Assembly (NCBI RefSeq): GCF_900258045.1
Contig: NZ_OGVD01000001.1
Span: 1-64,000 of the forward strand
Length of the DNA stretch: 64,000 bases
Source: Sphingorhabdus sp. EL138
Lineage (GTDB): Bacteria; Pseudomonadota; Alphaproteobacteria; Sphingomonadales; Sphingomonadaceae
Direction of reading: 5' to 3'
The notes beneath the pieces are model-generated. The model was given only the letters and a program-made list of their open reading frames with translations. It was not told the origin of the DNA and ran no database searches. Position 1 is the first letter of the stretch. Each line of letters begins with the position of its first letter. Positions 44,419 to 53,503 of the stretch are shown here, in pieces. A program made the translations under genes and the position numbers.

Positions 44419-45150
44419 TTATTTGGAACGCTTGAGTTTGTGATAGGTAAAAGAGCCTGCGGTCATAGTGACAATTTTAGTTTCTGCATCAGCTATGCGG
44501 TCGCGAAACCAAAATTCATCTTTAGAAAGTTTGACCTGATAGTCGAATACCTTTTTTCCGAAGGTGCAATCGGGCATAACCATATGCAGCTTTCCGTCGT
44601 CTGCTCGTTTGACAATCATATCGCAATTGTCTGGCAGTGGTGACATTTCCTCGGGTTTGAGATCTGAAAGCCGAGTAGTATCAATATATGCGTTGGCATA
44701 TTTCTTTTTGCCTTCGTCACTAAAATACCATAGTTTAACGCGTACTTCGTTCGTTATTTCGTCGACGTTAATTGTATATATACGTTGTCTATAGGGCTTG
44801 TCGCCAAACGAGAATTCCTCGACGTAGAGAACTCGTTCTCCAAATAGAGGCAGATCGACAGGTCGATAATGGGACCGCATGGGCAAATGCCCACCCATAT
44901 TTTGCCCCTTCTCAGCTTGCCCTTCTATCCAGATTGGCGCTCCATCTGCGCGCAGAGCATCTATTTGAGCATCATTGTCATAATCACCACTCCACCAGTT
45001 CATTATTTTCATGGCAATCGCATTTGCATCATTTCCTGATAATTGCGATTTTCCTGCAATAGCGAAAGAGTCGGTTGCATATGGGACAACACCAATAGAA
45101 AACGCCGCAACCAACACCATTGATCTGGTAATAATGTTAAGACTGAACAC
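44419..45150 (-). CDS. CpcT/CpeT-like protein, exported
   Basis: 243 residues from GTG 45150, supported by AAGGAG 8 nt upstream. Signal peptide about 31 residues (ending SFAIA). The middle has the CpcT/CpeT pattern: NWWSGDYDNDAQ, then HLPMRSHYRPVDLPLFGERVLYVEEFSF..PYRQRIYT over residues 87-129, and a Cys in PDNCDM. The family has a lipocalin-type barrel; cyanobacterial members attach phycobilins to proteins. In a heterotroph the ligand is unknown. Divergent from the exported flavin oxidase, with a CACATATGTG palindrome between. Confidence 0.65.
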   Translation of the reverse strand: MFSLNIITRSMVLVAAFSIGVVPYATDSFAIAGKSQLSGNDANAIAMKIMNWWSGDYDNDAQIDALRADGAPIWIEGQAEKGQNMGGHLPMRSHYRPVDLPLFGERVLYVEEFSFGDKPYRQRIYTINVDEITNEVRVKLWYFSDEGKKKYANAYIDTTRLSDLKPEEMSPLPDNCDMIVKRADDGKLHMVMPDCTFGKKVFDYQVKLSKDEFWFRDRIADAETKIVTMTAGSFTYHKLKRSK

Positions 45151-45184
45151 TCATAAATCTCCTTACGCTCGCTTGACCGATATC

Positions 45185-45194
45185 CACATATGTG
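45185..45194. promoter_or_regulatory. palindromic site CACATATGTG (candidate regulon operator)
   Basis: Perfect 10-bp palindrome in the region between the divergent CpcT-like and flavin-oxidase genes. Similar sites lie at 48464, 50926, 57891-57923 and 58072-58108, all at promoters of the 43-64 kb gene set. Confidence 0.5.
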
Positions 45195-45291
45195 TAAAAC
45201 AATTACCCAATGATGTAAATAGATCAAAGCTAACTTCAGCATATACTCTGCTCGTTCAGATAAATCTGCTGCTAAGGGAAAGAGGAATAAG

Positions 45292-46791
45292 GTGGAGATA
45301 AGAAGGCGAACCTTACTAAAAGCTGGCTCGGTTGCATTGGCCGGGTCTGCCGCGGCAATCGGTTTGAGCAGTTGTAAAGGTGACAAACAAGAAACAGCCA
45401 AGGGAAAGGTAAAAAAGCCCTTTGCCAAAGATCCAGACGTTGTGGTCATCGGTGCCGGACTTTCAGGATTGAATGCAACACTTCTACTTGAAGAAATGGG
45501 CTATAACGTAACTTTGGTCGAGGGGCGCGACCGGGTTGGCGGGAGACTATACACGTTAGATGATGTTCCTGGAGCACCCGAAGCAGGCGGTGCCGGCATT
45601 GGTAGCATTTATGGAAGGCTGCTCGGGACAATCCGCCGATACGATATTCCGATGGGGCTCGAGCGGGCTCGGACCATTCCAGTTCCAGAAATTTCCATGC
45701 TGACTATCAACGGTACGCATATCCCCTTTGATAAATGGGCTGATCACCCCCTCAATCCCTTTCCGAAAGAATATAAAGAGAAACTGCCAGGTTCCATGCA
45801 ATATGGGCTTTATGGAGATGACAATCCACTTTCTGCACCAGGTGATATTCTGGATTCCAATCTGAATCTGGAATCGTTTGACATTTCCGTTTACGAACAT
45901 TTCAAAAAGAAAGGTTTTAGTGAGAAAGCCACCCAGCTGGCTGCTGGCACAAATATGAGCTACAGCGACGTCAATGGCAAATTCGGTCTCTCCGCACTGT
46001 TGATGTATCATGTCATCGCTTTCGGCCGCATGGCCTCTGGAGGCGGCGAAACCCAGGCCGGAGCAGGCGGTAATCAACGAATTCCAGAAGGCATGGCCAA
46101 TAATGTCAAAACCGATATTCATTTAGATACAAAAGTCATTGGTATTCGGCATGAAAACAGCCATGCCGAGATTCATTTGGAAAATGGTCAGATTCTGAAG
46201 GCAAAACAAGTTATCGTAACGGCTCCATTTTCAGCATTGCGGCTAATTGGTTTGGATGCGCCTATGCATCCTTTAAAACGGCAAGCGATTGCAACCATGG
46301 GATATACAAATGTCACGCATTTGCACTTTATCCCTACGCGCAAGTTTTGGGAAGACGATGGCCTTGCGCCATCCATGTGGTGTGATGGACCGATCGGGCG
46401 TTTCATGGCCCTTCGGAATGATCCAAGCAACCCTGAGGAGATCACCAGTTTTATCGCTTTTACCAACGACGCTTTAGCTAATCATCATGACCGCTTGGGG
46501 CCCGAAGCTTCGGCGCAATTTATGCTGAACTATTTGGAGCAAATTAGACCAAGCACCAAAGGAGCCCTAAAATTTGCTAAATATTGGTCATGGCAACTAG
46601 ATCCGTTCGCAGGCGGCGCCTATGCTGCTTGGCGTCCCGGTCAGATCACTAAATTTGGGCAACATGTAGCAACACCAGCCGGCCGAATTCACTTCGCCGG
46701 AGAGCACACGGAATTCAATAATCGTGGTATGGAAAGTGCAATGGAATCGGGTGAGCGCGCCGCCTTTGCGGTTGCGGAGCAGCTGGGATAG
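45292..46791 (+). CDS. Tat-exported FAD amine oxidase, putative lipoprotein
   Basis: 499 residues from GTG 45292 (AGAGGA 5 nt upstream). The N-terminus has a twin-arginine motif (RRRTLLK) and a following lipobox-like LSSCKG, so it would be exported folded with its FAD and perhaps lipid-anchored. FAD site GAGLSG then VEGRDRVGGR, and the C-terminal AGEHTEF..GMESAMESGERAA is the monoamine-oxidase signature. Export suggests substrate oxidation in the periplasm, possibly with the nearby lipoprotein cytochrome c as acceptor. It is only distantly like the short cytosolic enzyme at 5450-6526. Confidence 0.85.
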   Translation: MEIRRRTLLKAGSVALAGSAAAIGLSSCKGDKQETAKGKVKKPFAKDPDVVVIGAGLSGLNATLLLEEMGYNVTLVEGRDRVGGRLYTLDDVPGAPEAGGAGIGSIYGRLLGTIRRYDIPMGLERARTIPVPEISMLTINGTHIPFDKWADHPLNPFPKEYKEKLPGSMQYGLYGDDNPLSAPGDILDSNLNLESFDISVYEHFKKKGFSEKATQLAAGTNMSYSDVNGKFGLSALLMYHVIAFGRMASGGGETQAGAGGNQRIPEGMANNVKTDIHLDTKVIGIRHENSHAEIHLENGQILKAKQVIVTAPFSALRLIGLDAPMHPLKRQAIATMGYTNVTHLHFIPTRKFWEDDGLAPSMWCDGPIGRFMALRNDPSNPEEITSFIAFTNDALANHHDRLGPEASAQFMLNYLEQIRPSTKGALKFAKYWSWQLDPFAGGAYAAWRPGQITKFGQHVATPAGRIHFAGEHTEFNNRGMESAMESGERAAFAVAEQLG

Positions 46792-46847
46792 AAATTGCTG
46801 GGTGGCTAATTCTCCGGTATATGTCGCTGCCCAGCGGTCGACATCAG

Positions 46848-48425
46848 TCAAACCATAATGTGTAAGCTTTTCGTTTCCAGAAAACTTGCAAACCCTTCGT
46901 GTCCAAATTCGCGGCCCGTTCCTGAATTCTTAACACCGCCAAAGGGTATCATCGGATCAATTCCCGGATGTGTGTTGACCGTTATGATGCCTGCTTCTAG
47001 TTGGCTTGCCAAACGATGCGCTACTGACAGATCTTTGGTCCAAAGACTTGCGGCAAGACCAAATTCGGTATCATTGGCCATAGTCACCAACCAATCCAAG
47101 TTCTGCCTGTCAAACGGAATCAATGTCAACACTGGTCCGAATACTTCTTTTTGGGCAATGAGACTTTCAGGATTGGCCACACTGAGGAGAGTTGGTTGAA
47201 AGAAATGTCCCGGTTGGTCCAATATCTCGCCTCCAAATATAAGTTCTGCTCCCTCTGCGCGCGCGTCTGAAACCGTCTCGTCAATACGATCACGGTCTTG
47301 TCTTGTAATGACTGGTCCCATAGTGGTTTCAGGCGCCAGTGCGTCACCAACCACTATGTTATTTGCCAATGCCGCCAGTTTTTCGACAAAGGAAGATAGG
47401 ACCGACTTTTCAACAAATAGTCGCGACGGGCACATACAAAACTGGCCAGCGTTTCCATAACCGGAAACCCGTGCGTGAATTGCCGCCGCATCAATATCGG
47501 CATCATGCATTACTATGAAAGCAGACTTCCCGCCCAATTCGAGCGTCAATCTCTTAAACGTGGAGCTCGCTGCCTGAGATATTTTTCGTCCAACCTCTGT
47601 AGAGCCTGTGAAAGTAATTTTCTTTACCAATGGATTTTGGCACAAATCTGCACCAATAGGGCCATTTCCATTAATCACGTTGACCGCACCAGCAGGAAAT
47701 CCGGCTTCTCGAAACAGCGATGCAATAAACAACGCGCTCATCGGGGTTTGTTCCGCGGGCTTGACTATGGTTGTACATCCTGCCGCTAGGGCAGGTATAA
47801 CTTTGTTTATCATAAATAGGGCTGGCGCATTCCACGGTAAAACGCACGCTACTACACCAATCGGTTCCAAAATCGTTTGCATAGAACACACAGATGTCGT
47901 GCCAGGCTGTGGAATCAAGGGGAAAGACTGACCAGCAATTTTTGTCGGCCAGCCCGCAAAATACCGTATCGTATCAATCAATGTTTCAATTCGTGCGGCA
48001 CCTACCTTCACCAAATCCGAGTTTTGCGCAGCGGCTCCGAAGAGCCGCCCACTATCGCAGGCATCAATGGCACAAATCACGTCGCCATTTTTCTCCAGTA
48101 TATCTGCAAAACGGTGCAACATTGTCTCCCGCTCTCGCGGAGAAACTTTGGACCATATTTTATGAAAGCATTGTTCTGCAGCTTGGGCTACATTATTCAC
48201 ATCGACCGAACTTGCTGCCTGCACATCGCCCCATTTTTCTCCCGTTGAGGGATTAATGGACGAGATAATATCTTCAGATGTGCTGTCCACAAATTCACCG
48301 TTCACGAACAGTTTGTTATTTCTTGCAGCAAAATCTTGGGCTGCTTTTAGACTATCTCTGACCGTCACAATGGTATCCAATCCTGACTGCTTGTGTTCCG
48401 TTGTGCATTTCGTCCAACAGGACAT
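46848..48425 (-). CDS. aldehyde dehydrogenase
   Basis: About 525 residues if translation starts at ATG 48425. The longest frame starts at 48473 but overlaps the palindromic site at 48464-48475, so the shorter form is preferred. NAD(P)-dependent aldehyde oxidation. Catalytic Cys in GQFCMCPSR, general base Glu in LELGGKSAF, cofactor-binding Asn in PWNAPALF and GSTEVG in the Rossmann loop. Typical length. Convergent with the flavin oxidase; amine oxidase followed by aldehyde dehydrogenase is a common pair for turning an amine into an acid. Confidence 0.9.
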   Translation of the reverse strand: MSCWTKCTTEHKQSGLDTIVTVRDSLKAAQDFAARNNKLFVNGEFVDSTSEDIISSINPSTGEKWGDVQAASSVDVNNVAQAAEQCFHKIWSKVSPRERETMLHRFADILEKNGDVICAIDACDSGRLFGAAAQNSDLVKVGAARIETLIDTIRYFAGWPTKIAGQSFPLIPQPGTTSVCSMQTILEPIGVVACVLPWNAPALFMINKVIPALAAGCTTIVKPAEQTPMSALFIASLFREAGFPAGAVNVINGNGPIGADLCQNPLVKKITFTGSTEVGRKISQAASSTFKRLTLELGGKSAFIVMHDADIDAAAIHARVSGYGNAGQFCMCPSRLFVEKSVLSSFVEKLAALANNIVVGDALAPETTMGPVITRQDRDRIDETVSDARAEGAELIFGGEILDQPGHFFQPTLLSVANPESLIAQKEVFGPVLTLIPFDRQNLDWLVTMANDTEFGLAASLWTKDLSVAHRLASQLEAGIITVNTHPGIDPMIPFGGVKNSGTGREFGHEGFASFLETKSLHIMV

Positions 48426-48463
48426 ATACCTGTTATCAAATTGTTGATCGCACGAAGTGAAAC

Positions 48464-48475
48464 ACATATACATGT
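48464..48475. promoter_or_regulatory. palindromic site ACATATACATGT (candidate regulon operator)
   Basis: ACAT/ATGT arms with ATAC between, in the region between the divergent aldehyde dehydrogenase and VOC genes. Resembles the other sites of the set. Confidence 0.4.
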
Positions 48476-48539
48476 AGCGCTAATTCATATAGCAGGATTT
48501 GATTCCTAATCACAACATCTGAAAACCGGATGATAAGCC

Positions 48540-48986
48540 ATGGCGTGCCAATATTTAAGAACATCGATATTTGTCGATGATATCGATTACGCCATCAAAT
48601 GGTATGGTGATATATTCGATATGACCTCTCAACTTGATACCACCATGGTGTTGCCAAGCTCCCTACTGCCTAACGGCAAAGAAGGAGATGTATTGCGTCT
48701 TGTAACTCTAGCAAATAATCAACGGGGGCACGAACCGCTCGCGCTCTTACAATGGATGAAACAGGGAAGCGACACACAAGGAAAACCTAGTCCGGTTGTT
48801 CATCTCGTTCAAGCAGATGATGCTGCACTTATACTAGAACGGGTCAGGAAAACGGGCTCGCAGATCCAATCTGAATATGTTCAATGGGATGCGCAGTTAC
48901 CTGACGGGTCGGTGCTACAAATGGGCGGTTGTTCATTTTGGGATATGAACAATCACTTTTTCGGATACTCGAACCGCCGGTCATAA
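48540..48986 (+). CDS. VOC-family (glyoxalase/dioxygenase fold) protein
   Basis: 148 residues, one vicinal-oxygen-chelate module pair: LRTSIFVDDIDYAIKWYGDIF at the start and GSVLQMGGCSFWDMNNHFFGY at the end. Metal ligands are not obvious, so activity is uncertain. GGATGA precedes the ATG. Divergent from the aldehyde dehydrogenase and followed 13 bases later by the ornithine-cyclodeaminase-family gene. Confidence 0.75.
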   Translation: MACQYLRTSIFVDDIDYAIKWYGDIFDMTSQLDTTMVLPSSLLPNGKEGDVLRLVTLANNQRGHEPLALLQWMKQGSDTQGKPSPVVHLVQADDAALILERVRKTGSQIQSEYVQWDAQLPDGSVLQMGGCSFWDMNNHFFGYSNRRS

Positions 48987-48999
48987 AGCGGGAAGAATA

Positions 49000-50001
49000 A
49001 TGAAGATAATAACCTCATCTATGGTAGAAAAGTATTTGACCACAAAGATTTGTTTGGAAGCAGTAAGAAATGCCATGACGGCTGTTTCGCGAGAAAAAAC
49101 ACATCTCCCAATCCGGCAGTTCATACCAATAATGGGCCGCGAAGGAAAAATGGCTCTCATGCCCGGCGCTATGAACGATCCTGATTGCTTTGGAATAAAA
49201 CTAGTCTGCAAATATCCGCGGGCCGAGGGCAGCAAATATGGAACACATGTTGGTATGGTGCTGGTGTTCGATTCGAAACTAGGCATTCCCTTGGCGATGA
49301 TTGAAGGCGCGTCACTTACAGCTATTCGCACAGCTGCAGCTAGTGCGTTGGCGACTGACCTCCTAGCAAATCGAAATTGCTCTACATTGACGATCATGGG
49401 CAACGGTGAACAAGCAAAACGTCATATTCGTGCTATGCTCGCAGTACGCAATCCAAGCACTATTCTTATTTGGGGTAGAGATCAGGACAAAACAAAATTT
49501 TTTGCATCATCCATGGCGCGAGAAACCAACTGTTCAGTTCATGCACTTAGGCATGCTGAAGAAGCCGTTAGCAGGGCTGATTTGATTTGCACTACAACTT
49601 CATCCAGCGAACCGATCTTACTGGGTGCTTGGCTCAAGCCTGGCACTCACATTAATCTTGTAGGCGCCGCTACTGCCTCATCAGCCGAAGCCGATCAAGA
49701 AGTTGTCAAACGTTCGCGCTTCTTCGTCGATTACCGACCAGCAGCAATGGCCGCTGCAGGAGAGTTATTGCGTGCGATTGAAGGTGGTGCGATCGACAAA
49801 GATCATATTTCTGCAGAAATTGGAGAGGTGGTTCAAAATCCGAATTGTGGTCGGCAGAATGATGGTGAAATTACTGTCTATAAATCTCTCGGTTTAGCCG
49901 CCCAAGATTTGGCAGTGGGCCATCTGTTATACAAATTATCGATCGATCAAAATTTTGGTTTCAAAGTCGATATGATGGATTATGCAGAAATGTCATTGTA
50001 A
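49000..50001 (+). CDS. ornithine cyclodeaminase/mu-crystallin family protein
   Basis: 333 residues. NAD(P)-binding region MGNGEQAKRHIRAML, and the family segments MPGAMNDPDCFGIKLVCKYP and ASLTAIRTAAASALAT. Members are ornithine cyclodeaminases, ketimine reductases or alanine/ectoine-type dehydrogenases. In this setting an imine or amino-acid substrate is plausible, which would suit the amine-oxidase context. Co-transcribed with the VOC gene. The 3' end overlaps the convergent gene by 22 bases. Confidence 0.85.
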   Translation: MKIITSSMVEKYLTTKICLEAVRNAMTAVSREKTHLPIRQFIPIMGREGKMALMPGAMNDPDCFGIKLVCKYPRAEGSKYGTHVGMVLVFDSKLGIPLAMIEGASLTAIRTAAASALATDLLANRNCSTLTIMGNGEQAKRHIRAMLAVRNPSTILIWGRDQDKTKFFASSMARETNCSVHALRHAEEAVSRADLICTTTSSSEPILLGAWLKPGTHINLVGAATASSAEADQEVVKRSRFFVDYRPAAMAAAGELLRAIEGGAIDKDHISAEIGEVVQNPNCGRQNDGEITVYKSLGLAAQDLAVGHLLYKLSIDQNFGFKVDMMDYAEMSL

Positions 50002-50843
50002 TATTCCAACATCTCGGGAAGTCCTAAAACGGAATTAAGGTCCGATAATGTCATTGGCCGGGAGCTATCGTTAGAATTTGGTTCAGCCACTAATGCTTTG
50101 AAACAATTCCGCAATGTATTCGCCACGGGCAAGCTCACCGCTGTTGGCAAAATGACCCCAGAAACAGCGATGTTGGATAGCTGTTGAATTGTTTGAATTT
50201 CACTATCTTTTTGAATGAGGTTATAAAAAACTGGCAAGCCTTCTGCTACTGCCACAACTTTTTCAACGGCTTCTATCGTTTTTAACCCCTCAATGAATAT
50301 AATATCTGCACCTGAATCACGATATGCGGCAGCCCGTTCAAGTGTTTGGCTCAAATCTTCGACGAAAGGACTGTCTGATCGGGCGCTTACCAACATATTT
50401 TCTTTTTTACGAGCATCAACAGCAGTCTTGATCTTGTCTCTCATCGCATCAATGCTGATCAATGTTCTAGTGGTTAGCGCATTTGCTGGCTTTATGGGAA
50501 TCTGATCTTCTATTTGAATAGCGGCCGCGCCTGCTCTTTCAAATTCTCTGACCGTACGACTGGTATGTAAGGCATTTCCAAAACCGCTATCAACATCAAC
50601 AACAATTGGAAGATTAACACGGTCTGTTATCCGCGCGCATATTGCACTCATCTCCGTTAGCGTCAAAAGGCCTACGTCAGGCCGGCCCAATTGGGTGAAA
50701 GCTACAGCAGATCCTGACAAGAAAGCAGCTTCCAATCCTTCTGTCTCAGCCAAAACAGCAGACAAAGCGTCATAAATACCCGGAAGCAATAAGATATCCT
50801 GTTGCTGAAGTCGATTTTTTAGATTGGGTTTATCTGGTTGCAA
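49980..50843 (-). CDS. isocitrate lyase/PEP mutase superfamily protein
   Basis: 287 residues. TIM-barrel of the PEP-mutase/2-methylisocitrate-lyase group. VDVDSGFGNA carries the metal-binding acids, IQIEDQIPIKPAN is the next conserved strand, and SARSDS replaces the usual ARTDA. The lyase active-site KKCGH loop is absent (QIPIKPAN instead), so it is probably a carboxyphosphonoenolpyruvate-mutase-like or oxaloacetate-type C-C lyase. Convergent with the preceding gene. A CACATATATGTA site lies upstream of its start. Confidence 0.8.
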   Translation of the reverse strand: MQPDKPNLKNRLQQQDILLLPGIYDALSAVLAETEGLEAAFLSGSAVAFTQLGRPDVGLLTLTEMSAICARITDRVNLPIVVDVDSGFGNALHTSRTVREFERAGAAAIQIEDQIPIKPANALTTRTLISIDAMRDKIKTAVDARKKENMLVSARSDSPFVEDLSQTLERAAAYRDSGADIIFIEGLKTIEAVEKVVAVAEGLPVFYNLIQKDSEIQTIQQLSNIAVSGVILPTAVSLPVANTLRNCFKALVAEPNSNDSSRPMTLSDLNSVLGLPEMLEYYNDISA

Positions 50844-50925
50844 AAAATACCTCTTTCCCGCTGATGTGCGTCTGAAAAGTCACCTAGATTTTCCTTGCGT
50901 TCTACCATAAATGGGGTAGATTATG

Positions 50926-50937
50926 CACATATATGTA
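50926..50937. promoter_or_regulatory. palindromic site CACATATATGTA (candidate regulon operator)
   Basis: Contains the perfect palindrome ACATATATGT. Lies between the divergent lyase-family gene (start 50843) and the repeat lipoprotein gene (start 51078). Confidence 0.5.
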
Positions 50938-51077
50938 TTGAACTTGATTGTGTAAATCGAATATTTTGAAATTTAACGCAACCAAAGCAGGGCACAGAAA
51001 AGGAGCTTGATCAATGTTTGGTTCACCCAGAATGCGAACAGTTGATCAAAGCCTCAATAACATAGGATGATTCAGTA

Positions 51078-52367
51078 ATGAAAATTGGGATTCAGGTGGC
51101 TAGCACTGTCTTAGCGTTTTTTCTTGCAGGTTGCGGTATTGCCATCGATGCAAAAGCCGAAGGAAAAAAAATAACTTGCGCCCCCACAACTGTTTCAGCT
51201 TATTGTATTCTCCAAACCGCTGAAAAATCTTTGACCGAAATAGAGGATGGCTCAGCCTGGGCAACGAGTGCGGCGGAGCTTGCTGTTGCTTATGACAGTA
51301 ACAGCAATCCTGAAAAATCAATTGCTCTGTTGACGAGGTCGCTGGAGAAAATATCCACCCTGCCCAAAGGCACTGCGCGAGATAGTGCATTAGGCGACGT
51401 CGCAATTTCCATATATTCTATACGCAGAAATGGTAAGGCATTGATGTTGCTCGAAAACGTCAGATCATTATCATCTTCTGTCACGAACGAGGATAAGCGT
51501 GCCGATATTAACGGAAAACGGATAGTGGGTGTGGGTACACACGGTGAAATTGTAATTGCAATAGAGCTTGCCAAAGCAATGCCAGAACAAACCGGATCGC
51601 AAGCGGGCAACAAAGCAATTACCTTTCGAAAACTGTCAGCAAGGTTAGCCAAGTCGGGAGAATTTGATGCAGCCTATTCAGTTGCTCAAGATCTGACGAT
51701 GAGCATTGCTTACTACAGGTCCATGGTGCGCTCTGATATCGCCGTTATGGCTGATAAAAAGGGGGACAAAACAGTATTTGAAAAAATGCTGGCAGAAGCC
51801 GCGCAAATGGCGCGAGAGCAAGACAACGGCTATTTCATCGCTGCAGCGCTTCGCGATATTGGCCAGGCTTATGTTCGTGCAGGTCATGTTGATAAGGCGG
51901 ATCAATATTTCAAGGAAGCGCGTGAAAGCGCTCGTAAAGCGAGAAGCTTTCATGAGCGCGCGCGTTCTATGAGCCGGATCGCTACACGTCTTGGCGACGT
52001 AGGGAGAGAAAGAACTTCTCTGTCCATAATCAATGAATCGATATCACTGGCGCGGCAGGAAGAGAATGAGGCTATGCGACATTACTCTCTCTACGAAATA
52101 GCCGGAGCCGCTGCCATGAGCGGCAATTTTGAAATATCGAGACAGCTAATTGACGATATTCCCAACACCCCCTTTGGATCAGCCACATCACTGAAGAGTG
52201 CAACCCAGCGCGATCTGGCTTGGGGGCTGTTCCGCTACGGCCGGCATGAGAACGCATTGGCAACCGCGCTTGCAATTCGATCGATTCGAGAGCGTGTTCA
52301 TACACTAAGCCGCTTGGTTCGTATTATGAACAACCCCAAGATGGAAGCGCTGCCGCGCTACCTTTAA
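51078..52367 (+). CDS. lipoprotein with TPR-like helical repeats
   Basis: 429 residues. Lipobox FLAGCG near residue 19. The remainder is nearly all helical with TPR-like pairs, such as AAALRDIGQAYVRAGHVDKADQYFKEA, RARSMSRIATRLGDVGRERTSL and HYSLYEIAGAAAMSGNFEIS (about residues 230-370). Probably a periplasmic scaffold or binding protein. AGGATG precedes the ATG. First gene of a run that continues with a hydrolase, a VOC lipoprotein and the IclR regulator. Confidence 0.65.
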   Translation: MKIGIQVASTVLAFFLAGCGIAIDAKAEGKKITCAPTTVSAYCILQTAEKSLTEIEDGSAWATSAAELAVAYDSNSNPEKSIALLTRSLEKISTLPKGTARDSALGDVAISIYSIRRNGKALMLLENVRSLSSSVTNEDKRADINGKRIVGVGTHGEIVIAIELAKAMPEQTGSQAGNKAITFRKLSARLAKSGEFDAAYSVAQDLTMSIAYYRSMVRSDIAVMADKKGDKTVFEKMLAEAAQMAREQDNGYFIAAALRDIGQAYVRAGHVDKADQYFKEARESARKARSFHERARSMSRIATRLGDVGRERTSLSIINESISLARQEENEAMRHYSLYEIAGAAAMSGNFEISRQLIDDIPNTPFGSATSLKSATQRDLAWGLFRYGRHENALATALAIRSIRERVHTLSRLVRIMNNPKMEALPRYL

Positions 52368-52546
52368 ATCAGCAAGATAATGAAACAAAATAATTTGAGC
52401 AATGCGGTCAGTCCGCAATCTGGATCGTTGCGATGCTATTGATACGACATATTCTCTATGCCCTTCTAAAGCTTCGCAGAAATCGTGCAGAAACAACTTT
52501 ACAAAGATTTTCTGTTCTGGTGTCGCGTTTTTTCGGAAGACGAAAC

Positions 52547-53455
52547 ATGCTTAATATCGTCATAAACCGAACCGTTGGTATATGTGTTTTCATATCAATT
52601 GGGTTGCTGCTAAACTCTGAGCAAGCTCTAGCGACCTCTTCGGGGATCAGCATCAAAAGGAGCTTTGTCGACGGACCTTTTGGCCAAATTCATATCCGCA
52701 TAGCAAAGCCGGTAAATGGGGTCGCAAAAACTCCGATATTCTTATTCCACCCAACACCATATTCGAGTGTTTATTATCGTGATTTCATACCCCTGCTTGC
52801 AAAAGATCGTGTGGTCATTGCATTTGATACCCCCGGTTATGGGGATTCAACAGCGCCGAGAAAGCCGCAATCGATAACCGGTTTGGCTAGCGCTGCGATC
52901 AAAGCCCTAGATGAACTCGGTTATGGTGAATCCGGCAATGGGGCGGTCGATATGTTGGGCTATCACACCGGTACTCTTATTGCCGCAGAAGTTGCAATCC
53001 AAAGACCAGATCTAGCCCGGCGACTGGTACTTCCCGGCCTCGCCTATTTCGCTGCAACCACACGAGAAAATTTTTACGTAGAAAGTGTTAAAGAGAGCCA
53101 TATCTCCACAGACGGCTCTCACCTGGACGATCAATGGGAATTCACAACCCGGGCCATGAAGCACGGCTTGACGCTAGAAGAAGCTCAGACAAATTTAGCC
53201 GACTTAATGCAATGTTATCCGCAATGCTGGCACGCTTATCATGGCGTTTTTACCTATAAGGCTGAAGAACGCTTTCCCATGGTTAAGCAAAAGGTTCTGC
53301 TGATTTCGATAGACGGCAGTCTCAATGAAGAAACCAGAGCAGCCAAAGATCTGTTTTCTGATGCCCAGCATGTCTACTTATCGGAAGTGAAAGATAGTGG
53401 ATTTATAATCTCACCTGAAAAACTGGCTGAAGTAACAAAAAAATTTCTGGATTAA
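52547..53455 (+). CDS. exported alpha/beta-hydrolase-fold protein with His at nucleophile position
   Basis: 302 residues from ATG 52547 (GGAAG about 9 nt upstream; an in-frame start at 52433 would bury the signal peptide). Signal peptide about 30 residues ending ALA. The fold is recognisable (FDTPGYGDS, then the elbow MLGYHTGTLIAAEVA). The elbow GxNuxG carries His140 instead of Ser, Asp or Cys, and the C-terminal segment has DSGFII where the catalytic His should be. Either a non-catalytic binding protein or an enzyme with different chemistry. Between the helical-repeat lipoprotein and a VOC lipoprotein. Confidence 0.75.
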   Translation: MLNIVINRTVGICVFISIGLLLNSEQALATSSGISIKRSFVDGPFGQIHIRIAKPVNGVAKTPIFLFHPTPYSSVYYRDFIPLLAKDRVVIAFDTPGYGDSTAPRKPQSITGLASAAIKALDELGYGESGNGAVDMLGYHTGTLIAAEVAIQRPDLARRLVLPGLAYFAATTRENFYVESVKESHISTDGSHLDDQWEFTTRAMKHGLTLEEAQTNLADLMQCYPQCWHAYHGVFTYKAEERFPMVKQKVLLISIDGSLNEETRAAKDLFSDAQHVYLSEVKDSGFIISPEKLAEVTKKFLD

Positions 53456-53503
53456 GTGACAGCTATGCCATCGACTTACGGATTGAATTGGAGAGGACTT
53501 AGT

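Noticed and set aside
46792-46850. Bidirectional terminator between the flavin oxidase and aldehyde dehydrogenase genes
   Set aside because: GCTGGG and CCCAGC can pair, but the loop is over 25 nt and there is no T-run; too weak to list as a feature.
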